DNA of 33,704 nt. It comes from an uncultured Clostridia bacterium (lineage in GTDB: Bacteria > Bacillota > Clostridia > Oscillospirales > Ruminococcaceae). The translations under genes and the position numbers were made by a program. The notes under the pieces were generated by a model. The model saw only the letters and a list, made by a program, of their open reading frames with translations. It searched no databases and was not told the origin of the DNA. The stretch covers positions 1 through 33,704 of the forward strand of contig CANRPG010000002.1 of NCBI GenBank assembly GCA_947632425.1, written 5' to 3'. Within the stretch, counting starts at the first letter, position 1. Every line of letters begins with the position of its first letter. Of this stretch, positions 8,438-17,085 are shown one piece after another.

Positions 8438-9052
8438 TCAGCAGCAGGAAATGAAGTCGCCGCCCATACATTCGCAGCAGCAGTCGGTACAGATAAGCGC
8501 TTGACACATATCGCACGGGCCGCAGCCGGGTCTGTCGCTGCCCATATTATAGTGCTGAGAGCCTTCGCCGTTCATATAGCCGCTGCGGCGCTGGTTCATC
8601 TGATTCATCGCTGCGCTGTACTCTCTGTTTGAAGGATCCATCGAGCAGGCGCGCGAGAAGTTTGAGTAGGCATCATTCAGCCAGCCTCTTGAATAGGCAA
8701 CGCTGCCTTTGAGGAAATACCACTCGGCGTTTCTGTTATATTCGGGTATGCCGTTTAAGATATTATCGGCTTCGGAGACATTGCCATTGCGGATAAGCTC
8801 GCGGACGTGGTTATAGCTTGCGTTTCCGTATGAGGTACTCTCCCCTGCTGTGCTGCTGCCGCCTCGGCGCATATTCATTATTTGGTCATACGCCTCGTTT
8901 ATCTCGGACATCTTCTCGTTAGCGAGGTCGCTGAGGGGGTTGTCTGCATAGTTATCGGGGTGATACTTTTTTGCAAGCTCTCTGTAAGCCGCTCTTACCT
9001 CATCATCGCTTGCTGAGGGAGAAACTCCCAAAGTTTTGTAAGGATCTGTCAT
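8438..9052 (-). CDS. J-domain (DnaJ-like) protein with TPR-like middle and Cys-rich C-terminus
   Basis: MTDPYKTLGVSPSASDDEVRAAYRELAKKYHPDNYADNP (HPD motif); tail CGPCDMCQALICTDCCCECMGGDFISCC. Confidence 0.9.
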   Translation of the reverse strand: MTDPYKTLGVSPSASDDEVRAAYRELAKKYHPDNYADNPLSDLANEKMSEINEAYDQIMNMRRGGSSTAGESTSYGNASYNHVRELIRNGNVSEADNILNGIPEYNRNAEWYFLKGSVAYSRGWLNDAYSNFSRACSMDPSNREYSAAMNQMNQRRSGYMNGEGSQHYNMGSDRPGCGPCDMCQALICTDCCCECMGGDFISCC

Positions 9053-9081
9053 TTTATTTTCCTTTCTGTTTTATGTATATT

Positions 9082-9966
9082 TTACTTTTCTTCTATAGAA
9101 AATCTCTTTTCAAGCACTGCCTCACAGGAGGCTTTGAGCCCCATATACACGATATTATCAAGTATGGGTTTGAAATTTTTTATCTCCAGCTGCACATAAT
9201 AGTCTGCCAGCGCGGAAAGCGTCATATTCACGCTGTTTATCATATACTCTTTAATTCTGCCGCAGTCGCTCTCGCTGATGCTGCCATGCAGGTCAAGCTC
9301 TTTTATAAGAGGGTCATAACTGCCGCGCTTTATGTCGTCATGCAGATCGTCGGCGGCATCGCACAGATACACAAATCTGCCGATAAAATAGCCGAACTTA
9401 CGCAAGATCTGCTGCTTGTCGCTGTCTTGTGAAAGACCAGAGGCTATGCTTTCCATCATAGAGGCGGATGGCTGTATGGCTTCGTCGATAGACACGCCCT
9501 GTTTGCGCTCGGTCTGCTGCTGCAATATCATCTGCTGCTCAATACTTTTGGCAAGATCGGGGTACATACCCTTGGCTTTTTTATAGCCTTTCTTCATAAG
9601 CAGCAAAAGCAGCCTTGCTGCTAGCTTTTTTATAATGCCGCCTTTATCGTAGACATCATCGCGCAGTTTATGGTATATAAGTATCTGCGCTGAGGCGGCT
9701 GAATACTCATACCCCTCGCCGCAGAAGGCGCAGGGTCTTTTCTTTATCGGGTGCGCGATACATCTGCACGGTTTTACGTCGGGTCGGCAGCCTTTCAAAG
9801 AGAGGTCTAAAAGAGCTAAAAATGCAAAGTCGTAGCTTAGCACCATTCTCGGGACAAGCCCATACTGCTTGCCTATATATTTACAAAGACCGCAATACAC
9901 CGCTTTATACGTTTCATACTCGCAGATGCGCATTTGCGGCTTATACGTTTTTACATATCCAAACAA
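9082..9966 (-). CDS. DUF5685-family protein, Cys-rich N-terminus, two DDxxD motifs
   Basis: MFGYVKTYKPQMRICEYETYKAVYCGLCKYIGKQYG (TTG start, RBS AAAGGGG); DDVYD (aa 103-107) and DDLHD (aa 206-210). Confidence 0.8.
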   Translation of the reverse strand: MFGYVKTYKPQMRICEYETYKAVYCGLCKYIGKQYGLVPRMVLSYDFAFLALLDLSLKGCRPDVKPCRCIAHPIKKRPCAFCGEGYEYSAASAQILIYHKLRDDVYDKGGIIKKLAARLLLLLMKKGYKKAKGMYPDLAKSIEQQMILQQQTERKQGVSIDEAIQPSASMMESIASGLSQDSDKQQILRKFGYFIGRFVYLCDAADDLHDDIKRGSYDPLIKELDLHGSISESDCGRIKEYMINSVNMTLSALADYYVQLEIKNFKPILDNIVYMGLKASCEAVLEKRFSIEEK

Positions 9967-10025
9967 GCGGCTGCCCCTTTCTATTTAGCAGCAGAAATCC
10001 TTATACAAGCCGTCTCTACTGCTAT

Positions 10026-10055
10026 ATTGTATCATATCCATGCAAGAAAAATCAA
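10026..10055 (-). promoter_or_regulatory. Extended -10 sigma-A-like promoter for the DUF5685/J-domain genes
   Basis: Minus strand: TTGATT (10055-10050), 18 nt, TGa-TACAAT (-10 at 10031-10026), in the recN-DUF5685 gap. Confidence 0.5.
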
Positions 10056-10071
10056 CAGATTTAATAATTTT

Positions 10072-11766
10072 TTAAGATTTTTTACTTTTTAACTTAAGAC
10101 TTGCCGCTTCGGCTATAAGCTCCTCGGCGTTTTTGATGGTGGTTTCGGTAACGCTCTCGCCGCCCAAGATACGGGCTATCTCGTCTACCCTGCCCTTTTC
10201 GTCAAGCACTGTAACGGCTGTAGTTGTTCTGCCGTCTGCGGTGCGCTTATCTATAAGTATATGCTCGTCAGCCTGAACGGCTATCTGCGAAAGGTGCGTA
10301 ACGCATATTACCTGCCTGTGCGCGGCAAGTTCGCTGAGTTTTATGCCTATTTTCTGAGCCGCTCTGCCGCTTACGCCCGTATCTATCTCGTCAAAAATCA
10401 TGGTGGGTATGTCGTCACGGTCGGCGATAACACATTTGAGGGCTAGCATTATTCTTGAAAGTTCGCCGCCCGAGGCTATTTTTGCTATGGGTTTTGGCGG
10501 TTCGCCTAGATTTGCGCTGATAAGTAGTTCTATGCTGTCCATTCCGCTGACGGTAAGTTTGCCTTTGGTATGCTCAAAACTGAGTGTGACGTTTGGCATA
10601 TTGAGAAATTCGAGCTCTTTGGCAACGCTTTCACAAAAGCGCTTGGCGGCTTTCTCTCTTATATCTGAAAGCTTGGCGGCTTTTTGAGATACCTCTTTCA
10701 GAAGATCGGCACGCTCTTTTTGAAGCTGCTCGATATTGCTTTCGCCGCTTGTGAGTTTCAAAAGCTCGTCGCCCGAAGTTTCGCAAAGCTGTATAAGCCC
10801 ATTAACATCTGTATTGTACTTTCGTTTTAGCTGTAGTATCTCGTCACGGCGGCGGCTGAGGCGCGCAAACTCGGCAGGGTCTATCTCAACGCTGCCTATA
10901 AAGCGCATAAGAAGCGTTGAAATATCGTCAAGCTCTATTCTTACGCTGTCAAGACGCTGCACTATCGGCTCGAGGTCTGAAAATTCTTCCTGAAAAGCGG
11001 CAAGTTTTTGTGAAGCATCTGCAACGCTGCTGCTTGCGCCAAAAGACTGCTCATCGCTGCCGTATATTGCGGTCACAACTTCTGACAGCACCTGCGAAAG
11101 TTCGCGCGAGCTATCGGCAAGTTCAAAGCGTTTTTCTATATCGGTATCTTCATCGGGCGCAAGCTCCAGCGGCTTTATATCGTTGACAATAGTGGCAAGC
11201 TGCGAGGTGCGTGCCTGCTTCTGCTGAGAATCTGCGCTTGCTTTTTTAAGTTCACGCGATACGTTTTGCAGCTGCCGAAATGACTTTTTATAGTCTTCTA
11301 AAACGTCTGCATCTGCGGCGAAAATATCTATAAGCTCTAAATGCCGCTCGGCTGAGAGGAGAGAACGGCTGTCGTGCTGACCGTGGATATTCACGAGCAT
11401 GGGAGCAATATTCTTCAAAAGCGCAACGCTTACGGGGCGTGAATTGAGCCTTGCAACGCTGCCGCCGTCACAGTTTATCTCACGGCTGATGACTATCTGG
11501 TCATCGTCGCAATCTATGCCGTTTTCTTTTAAAGCCGCGGAAAGCTGCTCTGTTATACCGTCAAAAACTGCGGTGATAACGGCTTTTTTCTCTCCGCCGC
11601 GGACTATATCTTTAGTCATGCGCTGACCGAGCACCGCATTTATGCCGTTTATAAGTATAGACTTGCCTGCGCCCGTTTCGCCCGAAAAGACGTTAAGACC
11701 GCCTGCAAGCTGGATCTCAGCCTTTTGAATTACTGCGAGATCTTCGATATAGAGCTCTCTGAGCAT
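10072..11766 (-). CDS. recN: DNA repair protein RecN
   Basis: MLRELYIEDLAVIQKAEIQLAGGLNVFSGETGAGKSILINGINAVLGQR; IASGGELSRIMLALK; TMIFDEIDTGVSGRAAQKIG. Confidence 0.97.
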   Translation of the reverse strand: MLRELYIEDLAVIQKAEIQLAGGLNVFSGETGAGKSILINGINAVLGQRMTKDIVRGGEKKAVITAVFDGITEQLSAALKENGIDCDDDQIVISREINCDGGSVARLNSRPVSVALLKNIAPMLVNIHGQHDSRSLLSAERHLELIDIFAADADVLEDYKKSFRQLQNVSRELKKASADSQQKQARTSQLATIVNDIKPLELAPDEDTDIEKRFELADSSRELSQVLSEVVTAIYGSDEQSFGASSSVADASQKLAAFQEEFSDLEPIVQRLDSVRIELDDISTLLMRFIGSVEIDPAEFARLSRRRDEILQLKRKYNTDVNGLIQLCETSGDELLKLTSGESNIEQLQKERADLLKEVSQKAAKLSDIREKAAKRFCESVAKELEFLNMPNVTLSFEHTKGKLTVSGMDSIELLISANLGEPPKPIAKIASGGELSRIMLALKCVIADRDDIPTMIFDEIDTGVSGRAAQKIGIKLSELAAHRQVICVTHLSQIAVQADEHILIDKRTADGRTTTAVTVLDEKGRVDEIARILGGESVTETTIKNAEELIAEAASLKLKSKKS

Positions 11767-11802
11767 GAATACATCTCCTTTCGCTTTAATTAAAACAATA
11801 CG

Positions 11803-12270
11803 TCAGTCGGCAAGACCGTCGGCTGTGCCGCTTAAAACATCTGCAAGGCGCGCGGCATCTTCACCGGTCCTTACAAGAACAAAAATGGTATCATCGCCTG
11901 CAAGAGTGCCTACGACCTGCGGCAGGGCGGCGGCATCAAGTTTAGCGCAAACCGCCTGCGCCATGCCTGTCTGGCACTTTATTACCACGGTATTTCCTGC
12001 ATAGTCGAGAGATACCGTCAGTGTTTTCATCAGCGAATAGAGCTCCTCCAGCGGCGAGAGGAGGCGCTTGCTTTGCGGCATAACGCTGTAGCGATACTGC
12101 CCCTGACCGCGCAGCACCTTTACAAGTCCCATATCATTTATATCGCGCGAGACGGTAGCCTGCGTTACCTTAAAGCCGAGTTTTTCAAGCTCTGCTTTAA
12201 GCCCCTGCTGCGTGTCGATATTTTTCTGCTCTATAAGTTCTTTTATTGCCTGCTGACGCTCTTTTTTCAT
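11803..12270 (-). CDS. argR: Arginine repressor ArgR/AhrC
   Basis: MKKERQQAIKELIEQKNIDTQQGLKAELEKLGFKVTQATVSRDINDMGLVKV; C-terminal VVGTLAGDDTIFVLVRT. Confidence 0.96.
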   Translation of the reverse strand: MKKERQQAIKELIEQKNIDTQQGLKAELEKLGFKVTQATVSRDINDMGLVKVLRGQGQYRYSVMPQSKRLLSPLEELYSLMKTLTVSLDYAGNTVVIKCQTGMAQAVCAKLDAAALPQVVGTLAGDDTIFVLVRTGEDAARLADVLSGTADGLAD

Positions 12271-12288
12271 AGTTTTTTCCTTTCAGGC

Positions 12289-13170
12289 TCAAACGCCTTT
12301 CATGGGTGTCATGAGTTTTTTGCTTATTGAATTGTGGAAGCTGTTGCCCGTTATATCCACAAGTTTTACGCTGCCGACAGCCTTACTTATCTGGACACTG
12401 TCGCTCTCTGTTATGTGCATTTCGTCTATGCCGTCAACTGTGAGAATGACCTTGCCGCTGCCCTTTGAAGAAAACGTCACGTTGAGAGATGAGTCGGGCG
12501 TGAATATCATCGTTCTTGCAAAAAGCGAGTGTGGGCATATCTGCGTAAATTCTATACACTGCATTTCGGGTTCTATCAGCGGCCCGCCTGCCGAAAGAGA
12601 ATATGCTGTTGCGCCCGTGGGGGTAGAAAATATAAGTCCGTCGGCACGCAGTGATGAGACCACGGCATCTTCTTTAGTTACACAAAAATCGGCGATCTTG
12701 CAGCCCTCGCTTTTCATGAAGACAATATCGTTGAGCGCGGTAAACGTCTTTTTCTCGCCGCCCGAAAAAGTTACATCTGCCTGTATCAGCATTCTTTCGG
12801 AAATTCTGTAGCTGCCATTGCAAAGCTCTTCAAGCAGGTGAAGCTCGTCGTGCTCAAGCGTTGCCATAAAGCCCAGCCTGCCGCAGTTAAGACCCAGAAT
12901 AGCCTTATCATACGCAGAATACCTTTTAGCGTGCTTTAGTATCGTGCCGTCGCCGCCCGAAACCAGAATTATATCGCACTGAGGCAGCAGCTGCTCGGGT
13001 TTGCCGAAAACAATGCCATTAAAGAAGCCTTGCAAACTTTCATCTGCAAAAACACTGCACCCGTTAGCGGTGAGTATCTCGCAGGCTTTTTTGGTATATT
13101 CAAGGCAGTTTTCTTTTTCAAGATTTGGCGAAAGGTAGACTTTTTTTATCTTTTCATTTTGTTTATTCAT
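12289..13170 (-). CDS. nadK: NAD(+)/NADH kinase
   Basis: ILVSGGDGTILKHAKRYSAYDKAILGLNCGRLGFMATLE; GLIFSTPTGATAYSLSAGGPLIEPEMQCIEFTQICPHSL. Confidence 0.96.
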   Translation of the reverse strand: MNKQNEKIKKVYLSPNLEKENCLEYTKKACEILTANGCSVFADESLQGFFNGIVFGKPEQLLPQCDIILVSGGDGTILKHAKRYSAYDKAILGLNCGRLGFMATLEHDELHLLEELCNGSYRISERMLIQADVTFSGGEKKTFTALNDIVFMKSEGCKIADFCVTKEDAVVSSLRADGLIFSTPTGATAYSLSAGGPLIEPEMQCIEFTQICPHSLFARTMIFTPDSSLNVTFSSKGSGKVILTVDGIDEMHITESDSVQISKAVGSVKLVDITGNSFHNSISKKLMTPMKGV

Positions 13171-13201
13171 AAACGTTCACCTTAACTTTGTTAAGTATAT
13201 G

Positions 13202-13999
13202 TTATATACATTTGAGCGTATCAAACGCATTTTTTACTATGTTTTCTATGTCAATAATGTGGGTGTCGGCGGTATCGTCATACACGGCATACAGAAGATA
13301 CTCAATATTGCCGTCGCCGCCCTTTATAGGCGAAAATGCAGCGCCAACTACCGCACAGCCGCCCTGCACTGCTGCGTTACAAACCTCGTTTATGGCGCGG
13401 ACGTGGGCTTTTTTATCTTTGACTATGCCGCCCTTGCCCACCGCTTGCCTGCCTGCCTCAAACTGGGGCTTTACAAGCAGCAGCAGTTTCGCGCCTTTTT
13501 CAAGAGATGAGAGCATGAAAGGCAGCGCAGTTTTCAGCGATATAAACGAAAGATCGGCGGTCATTATATCTATGCGCTCGTCAAAAAAGCTTTGGCACAG
13601 CTGTTTTACATTAGTGCCCTCGATGTTTTTTACTCGCGTATCGCTTCTGAGTTTCTCTGCAAGCTGGTCGTGACCGACATCTACCGCATAGACCTTTTTT
13701 GCGCCGCCTTGAAGCATAAGATCTGTAAAACCGCCTGTAGATGCGCCTATATCGGCACAAACCATATCTTGAAAAGAAATATCGAAAACCTTGGCGGCGT
13801 GCTCCAGCTTATAACCTGCGCGAGAGGCATACTTCATCTCGCCGCCCATAAGGGTGATAGTATCGTTGTCTGACACCTCAAAAGAGGGTTTTAAAACTTG
13901 TCTGCCGTTTACGGAAACGCAGCCGCTTAATATAAGCTCCTTGGCTTTTTGACGGGAGGGGCACAGACCGCGCTGCACCACGGCTATGTCAATTCGCAT
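13202..13999 (-). CDS. tlyA: TlyA family RNA methyltransferase (S4 domain plus FtsJ-like)
   Basis: MRIDIAVVQRGLCPSRQKAKELILSGCVSVNG; VCADIGASTGGFTDLMLQGGAKKVYAVDVGHDQL. Confidence 0.95.
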   Translation of the reverse strand: MRIDIAVVQRGLCPSRQKAKELILSGCVSVNGRQVLKPSFEVSDNDTITLMGGEMKYASRAGYKLEHAAKVFDISFQDMVCADIGASTGGFTDLMLQGGAKKVYAVDVGHDQLAEKLRSDTRVKNIEGTNVKQLCQSFFDERIDIMTADLSFISLKTALPFMLSSLEKGAKLLLLVKPQFEAGRQAVGKGGIVKDKKAHVRAINEVCNAAVQGGCAVVGAAFSPIKGGDGNIEYLLYAVYDDTADTHIIDIENIVKNAFDTLKCI

Positions 14000-15845
14000 G
14001 GGGTTCGCCGCTTTCTATAAGCGCGGCAATTTTTTCGGCAGAGAGCGAGCAGTCGTCCAAAAGGCTGTCAACATCTGCGTGGGGGAGAAAGCCATTTATG
14101 CACGTAGAAACGGTGTTTTTATTCAGCGCGGCTATCCTTTCGGCAACGGAGTTTTCTTTATAGCTCTCTTCAAAAACGTACACTTTTTTGTACTTTTTAA
14201 CTATCTTTGCGACTTCATCACTAAACGGAAAGACCTTTACTAGCTTTAAAACATCACAGGCTTTGCCTTTTTCTGAAAGAGTTTCAAGGGCTTCAAGAGC
14301 GTTGTTATACACTCTGCCATAGGTGACCACAAGCGTTTTGCTGCCGTTTTTGGTATAGGTAAATTCTGTAGAGATTTCGTACTTTCCTGCGCTTTCATAA
14401 GGCTCGCCTTTGGGGTATCTTACGGCGCACAGACCTGTATCTTCATTGACGGCTTTTTCAATGCACATCTCCAGTTCCTCGCTGCACGAGGGAGAATAGA
14501 CGGTTGCCCCGGGCATACATGAAAGCATAGGCACATCGAAAATGCCCTGATGCGTTTCGCCGTCGCCTGCCACCACACCTGCTCTGTCAATACCCAGAAC
14601 AACGTGCAGACCTGCAATTGAAACATCATGCACGAGCTGGTCGAAACAGCGCTGCGAAAAGGTTGAATATACTGCGAAAACAGGCACTAACCCTGCACTT
14701 GCAAGACCTGCGCAGAATGTTACCGCGTGCTCCTCGGCGATGCCGACATCGAAAAAGCGCGAGGGGTATTTGGCGGCGAAATATTGCAGACCCGTGCCGT
14801 ACTTCATGGCGGCTGTAACGCAACAGATCTTCTTGTTATCCGCGGCAAGCTGACATATTTTCTGACCAAAGCGCAGAGAATAGCTGTCGCTGGTCTCGAT
14901 ATCGGGGTGACCCGTTTCGACCTCGAAAGAGCCTATTGCGTGGTACTCGCCCGAATTTGCCTCGGCAGGCGCATAGCCCTTGCCCTTGACGGTATTTACA
15001 TGGACGATGACAGGCTTTTTCATAGCCTTTGCCTGTTTCAGCGCGAATTCAAGCTCGGCGATGTTGTGACCGTCAACGGGACCGATATATTCAAAGCCCA
15101 TATCTTCAAAAATGGTGCTGTGTATAATTGCTTCTTTAATGGCGTTTTTTGAAACACGGATAGTATTCGCCAGCGGTTTGCCGACGATAGGCGTTTTATT
15201 GAGGACACTTTCGACCGCGCCTTTGGTTTTTATATAGCTGTCTTTTGTGCGAAGGGTGGACAGATATTTTGCAAAGCCGCCGACATTTTTTGAAATGGAC
15301 ATTTCGTTATGGTTGAGTATGACTATTGTGTTTGTGTCACTTTTTCCTGCATTGTTGAGGCCTTCATAAAACATACCGCCTGTTGCCGCGCCGTCGCCCA
15401 CCACTGCCACAGCGCAGTGACGTTTATCGCCTGCAAGCCGCATAGCGGTAGAAAAGCCGAGAGCCGCAGAAACAGCCGTTGAGCCGTGACCGCAGACAAA
15501 GCAATCGTGCGGAGATTCGCTAGGTCTTGAAAAGCCCGAAATACCGCCCTTTTGCCGCAGCGTTGAAAACTCTTTTAGTCTGCCAGTCAAGATTTTATGA
15601 GTATAAGCCTGGTGGCTGACGTCCCAGATAATTTTATCTTTCGGCGAATCAAACACACGGTGAATGGCGACGGTAAGCTCCACTACGCCGAGATTTGAGG
15701 CAAGGTGACCGCCGTTTTTTGACACCGTATCTACAAGCAGCCTGCGTATCTGCTCGCAAAGGCTGTCGCACTGCTCGGGCGTGAGTTTTTTCAGCTCGCG
15801 CGGGAGATCAAGCTTATACAAGTCTACAGAATTTGTATTGCCCAT
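13989..15845 (-). CDS. dxs: 1-deoxy-D-xylulose-5-phosphate synthase
   Basis: LGVVELTVAIHRVFDSPKDKIIWDVSHQAYTHKILTGR; VVGDGAATGGMFYEGLNNAG; overlaps tlyA by 11 bp. Confidence 0.97.
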   Translation of the reverse strand: MGNTNSVDLYKLDLPRELKKLTPEQCDSLCEQIRRLLVDTVSKNGGHLASNLGVVELTVAIHRVFDSPKDKIIWDVSHQAYTHKILTGRLKEFSTLRQKGGISGFSRPSESPHDCFVCGHGSTAVSAALGFSTAMRLAGDKRHCAVAVVGDGAATGGMFYEGLNNAGKSDTNTIVILNHNEMSISKNVGGFAKYLSTLRTKDSYIKTKGAVESVLNKTPIVGKPLANTIRVSKNAIKEAIIHSTIFEDMGFEYIGPVDGHNIAELEFALKQAKAMKKPVIVHVNTVKGKGYAPAEANSGEYHAIGSFEVETGHPDIETSDSYSLRFGQKICQLAADNKKICCVTAAMKYGTGLQYFAAKYPSRFFDVGIAEEHAVTFCAGLASAGLVPVFAVYSTFSQRCFDQLVHDVSIAGLHVVLGIDRAGVVAGDGETHQGIFDVPMLSCMPGATVYSPSCSEELEMCIEKAVNEDTGLCAVRYPKGEPYESAGKYEISTEFTYTKNGSKTLVVTYGRVYNNALEALETLSEKGKACDVLKLVKVFPFSDEVAKIVKKYKKVYVFEESYKENSVAERIAALNKNTVSTCINGFLPHADVDSLLDDCSLSAEKIAALIESGEPHAN

Positions 15846-15866
15846 TTTTACGTCCTCGTTTCAAAG

Positions 15867-16766
15867 TTAATTGCACCTGTCTATGAGCATTTCGGTAAGA
15901 GAGGTAAGAAATTCGTTGTTTTCAAAGTGTGACAAAATTTTTACCGCCTGCTCTGAAAGTTCTCTGCAAAGCTTTTCGGCTTTTTCTACCCCCAGAAGCG
16001 TTACAAAGGTGGATTTATTCTGCTCTTTATCGCTGCCTATCGGCTTGCCTAGTTCTTCAAACGTACCCGTGACATCTAAAATATCGTCGCGTATCTGAAA
16101 GGCAAGACCGAGTTTGTCGGCATATTCTTTCGCAAGCGAAATGGTTTGGTCATCTGCGTTTGCTAAAATACAGCCCATTTCGCAAGCTGCCGAGATAAGC
16201 GCACCTGTTTTCTTTTTCTGAAGTTCATAGAGCGTTTCTTCGGATATTTGCGTATTTTCGGAAAGCATATCTATCACCTGACCGCCTATCATGCCGTCTA
16301 TCCCTATAGCATGGCTGAGCGTTAAGGTAAGCTTTGCCGCTGTTTCATACGAAATAACGCCGTTTTTTGCGCTCTGCGATATTATTTCAAACGGCAGCAC
16401 GCTGAGGGCATCGCCTGCAAGAAGCGCAATAGCTTCGGGGTATGCTTTATGGCAGGAGAGCCTGCCGCGGCGATAGTCGTCGTTATCCATACACGGCAGG
16501 TCGTCATGTATCAGCGAAAATGTATGCACAAGCTCTATAGTACAGAAAATATCGAGAAGTCTGTCGCTTTCTTTGCCGCCGCACAGTTCAAAAAACTTCA
16601 TCATCAGCACGGGGCGAAGCCTTTTGCCGCCGCCCGAGAGCGAATAGACCGCCGCATTTGAGACCTCGCTCGTAAGGGCGCTATCGCTCGGCACCAAGGT
16701 GCACAGACTGTCGTTTATTTTGCGGCAGACAGTTTCAAGTTCACTATTAAAACGGCTGATCATCAT
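15867..16766 (-). CDS. ispA: Polyprenyl (geranyl/farnesyl) diphosphate synthase
   Basis: SLIHDDLPCMDNDDYRRGRLSCHKAYPEAIALLAGDAL; FQIRDDILDVTGTFEELGKPIGSD. Start set at internal Met (MMISRFNSELE) because the 16799 start would run further into xseB. Confidence 0.93.
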   Translation of the reverse strand: MMISRFNSELETVCRKINDSLCTLVPSDSALTSEVSNAAVYSLSGGGKRLRPVLMMKFFELCGGKESDRLLDIFCTIELVHTFSLIHDDLPCMDNDDYRRGRLSCHKAYPEAIALLAGDALSVLPFEIISQSAKNGVISYETAAKLTLTLSHAIGIDGMIGGQVIDMLSENTQISEETLYELQKKKTGALISAACEMGCILANADDQTISLAKEYADKLGLAFQIRDDILDVTGTFEELGKPIGSDKEQNKSTFVTLLGVEKAEKLCRELSEQAVKILSHFENNEFLTSLTEMLIDRCN

Positions 16767-17070
16767 TTTCACCCTGCTGCGTGTCGCCCGAGGTATCATC
16801 TATATCTTGCTGCGTGTAGTCCGCTTCAACTATCTCGTCTTTTACTGCAAAGTTCGGGTCGTCGCTCACGTCCTGCTCTGTGCCGTCCTCGCTGAGGATC
16901 TTTATCTGCATTCTGGCGTTATCAAGCTTTTGCTTGCACATTGCCGAAAGCTCCACGCCCTCTTTATAAAGATCTATTGCCTCATCGAGGGCAAGATCGC
17001 CGCTTTCAAGAGCATCGTTTATATCTTCAAGGCGGTCAAGAGCCTCTTCAACTGTCATATCGTTGTTCAT
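16747..17070 (-). CDS. xseB: Exodeoxyribonuclease VII small subunit
   Basis: MTVEEALDRLEDINDALESGDLALDEAIDLYKEGVELSAMCKQKLDNAR, directly after xseA. Confidence 0.93.
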   Translation of the reverse strand: MNNDMTVEEALDRLEDINDALESGDLALDEAIDLYKEGVELSAMCKQKLDNARMQIKILSEDGTEQDVSDDPNFAVKDEIVEADYTQQDIDDTSGDTQQGENDDQPF

Positions 17071-17085
17071 ATTTTTACAACTCCT

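Noticed and set aside
16763-16799. Upstream start for ispA at 16799
   Set aside because: Would extend further into xseB with no homologous N-terminal sequence; internal Met at 16766 or 16763 is more plausible.
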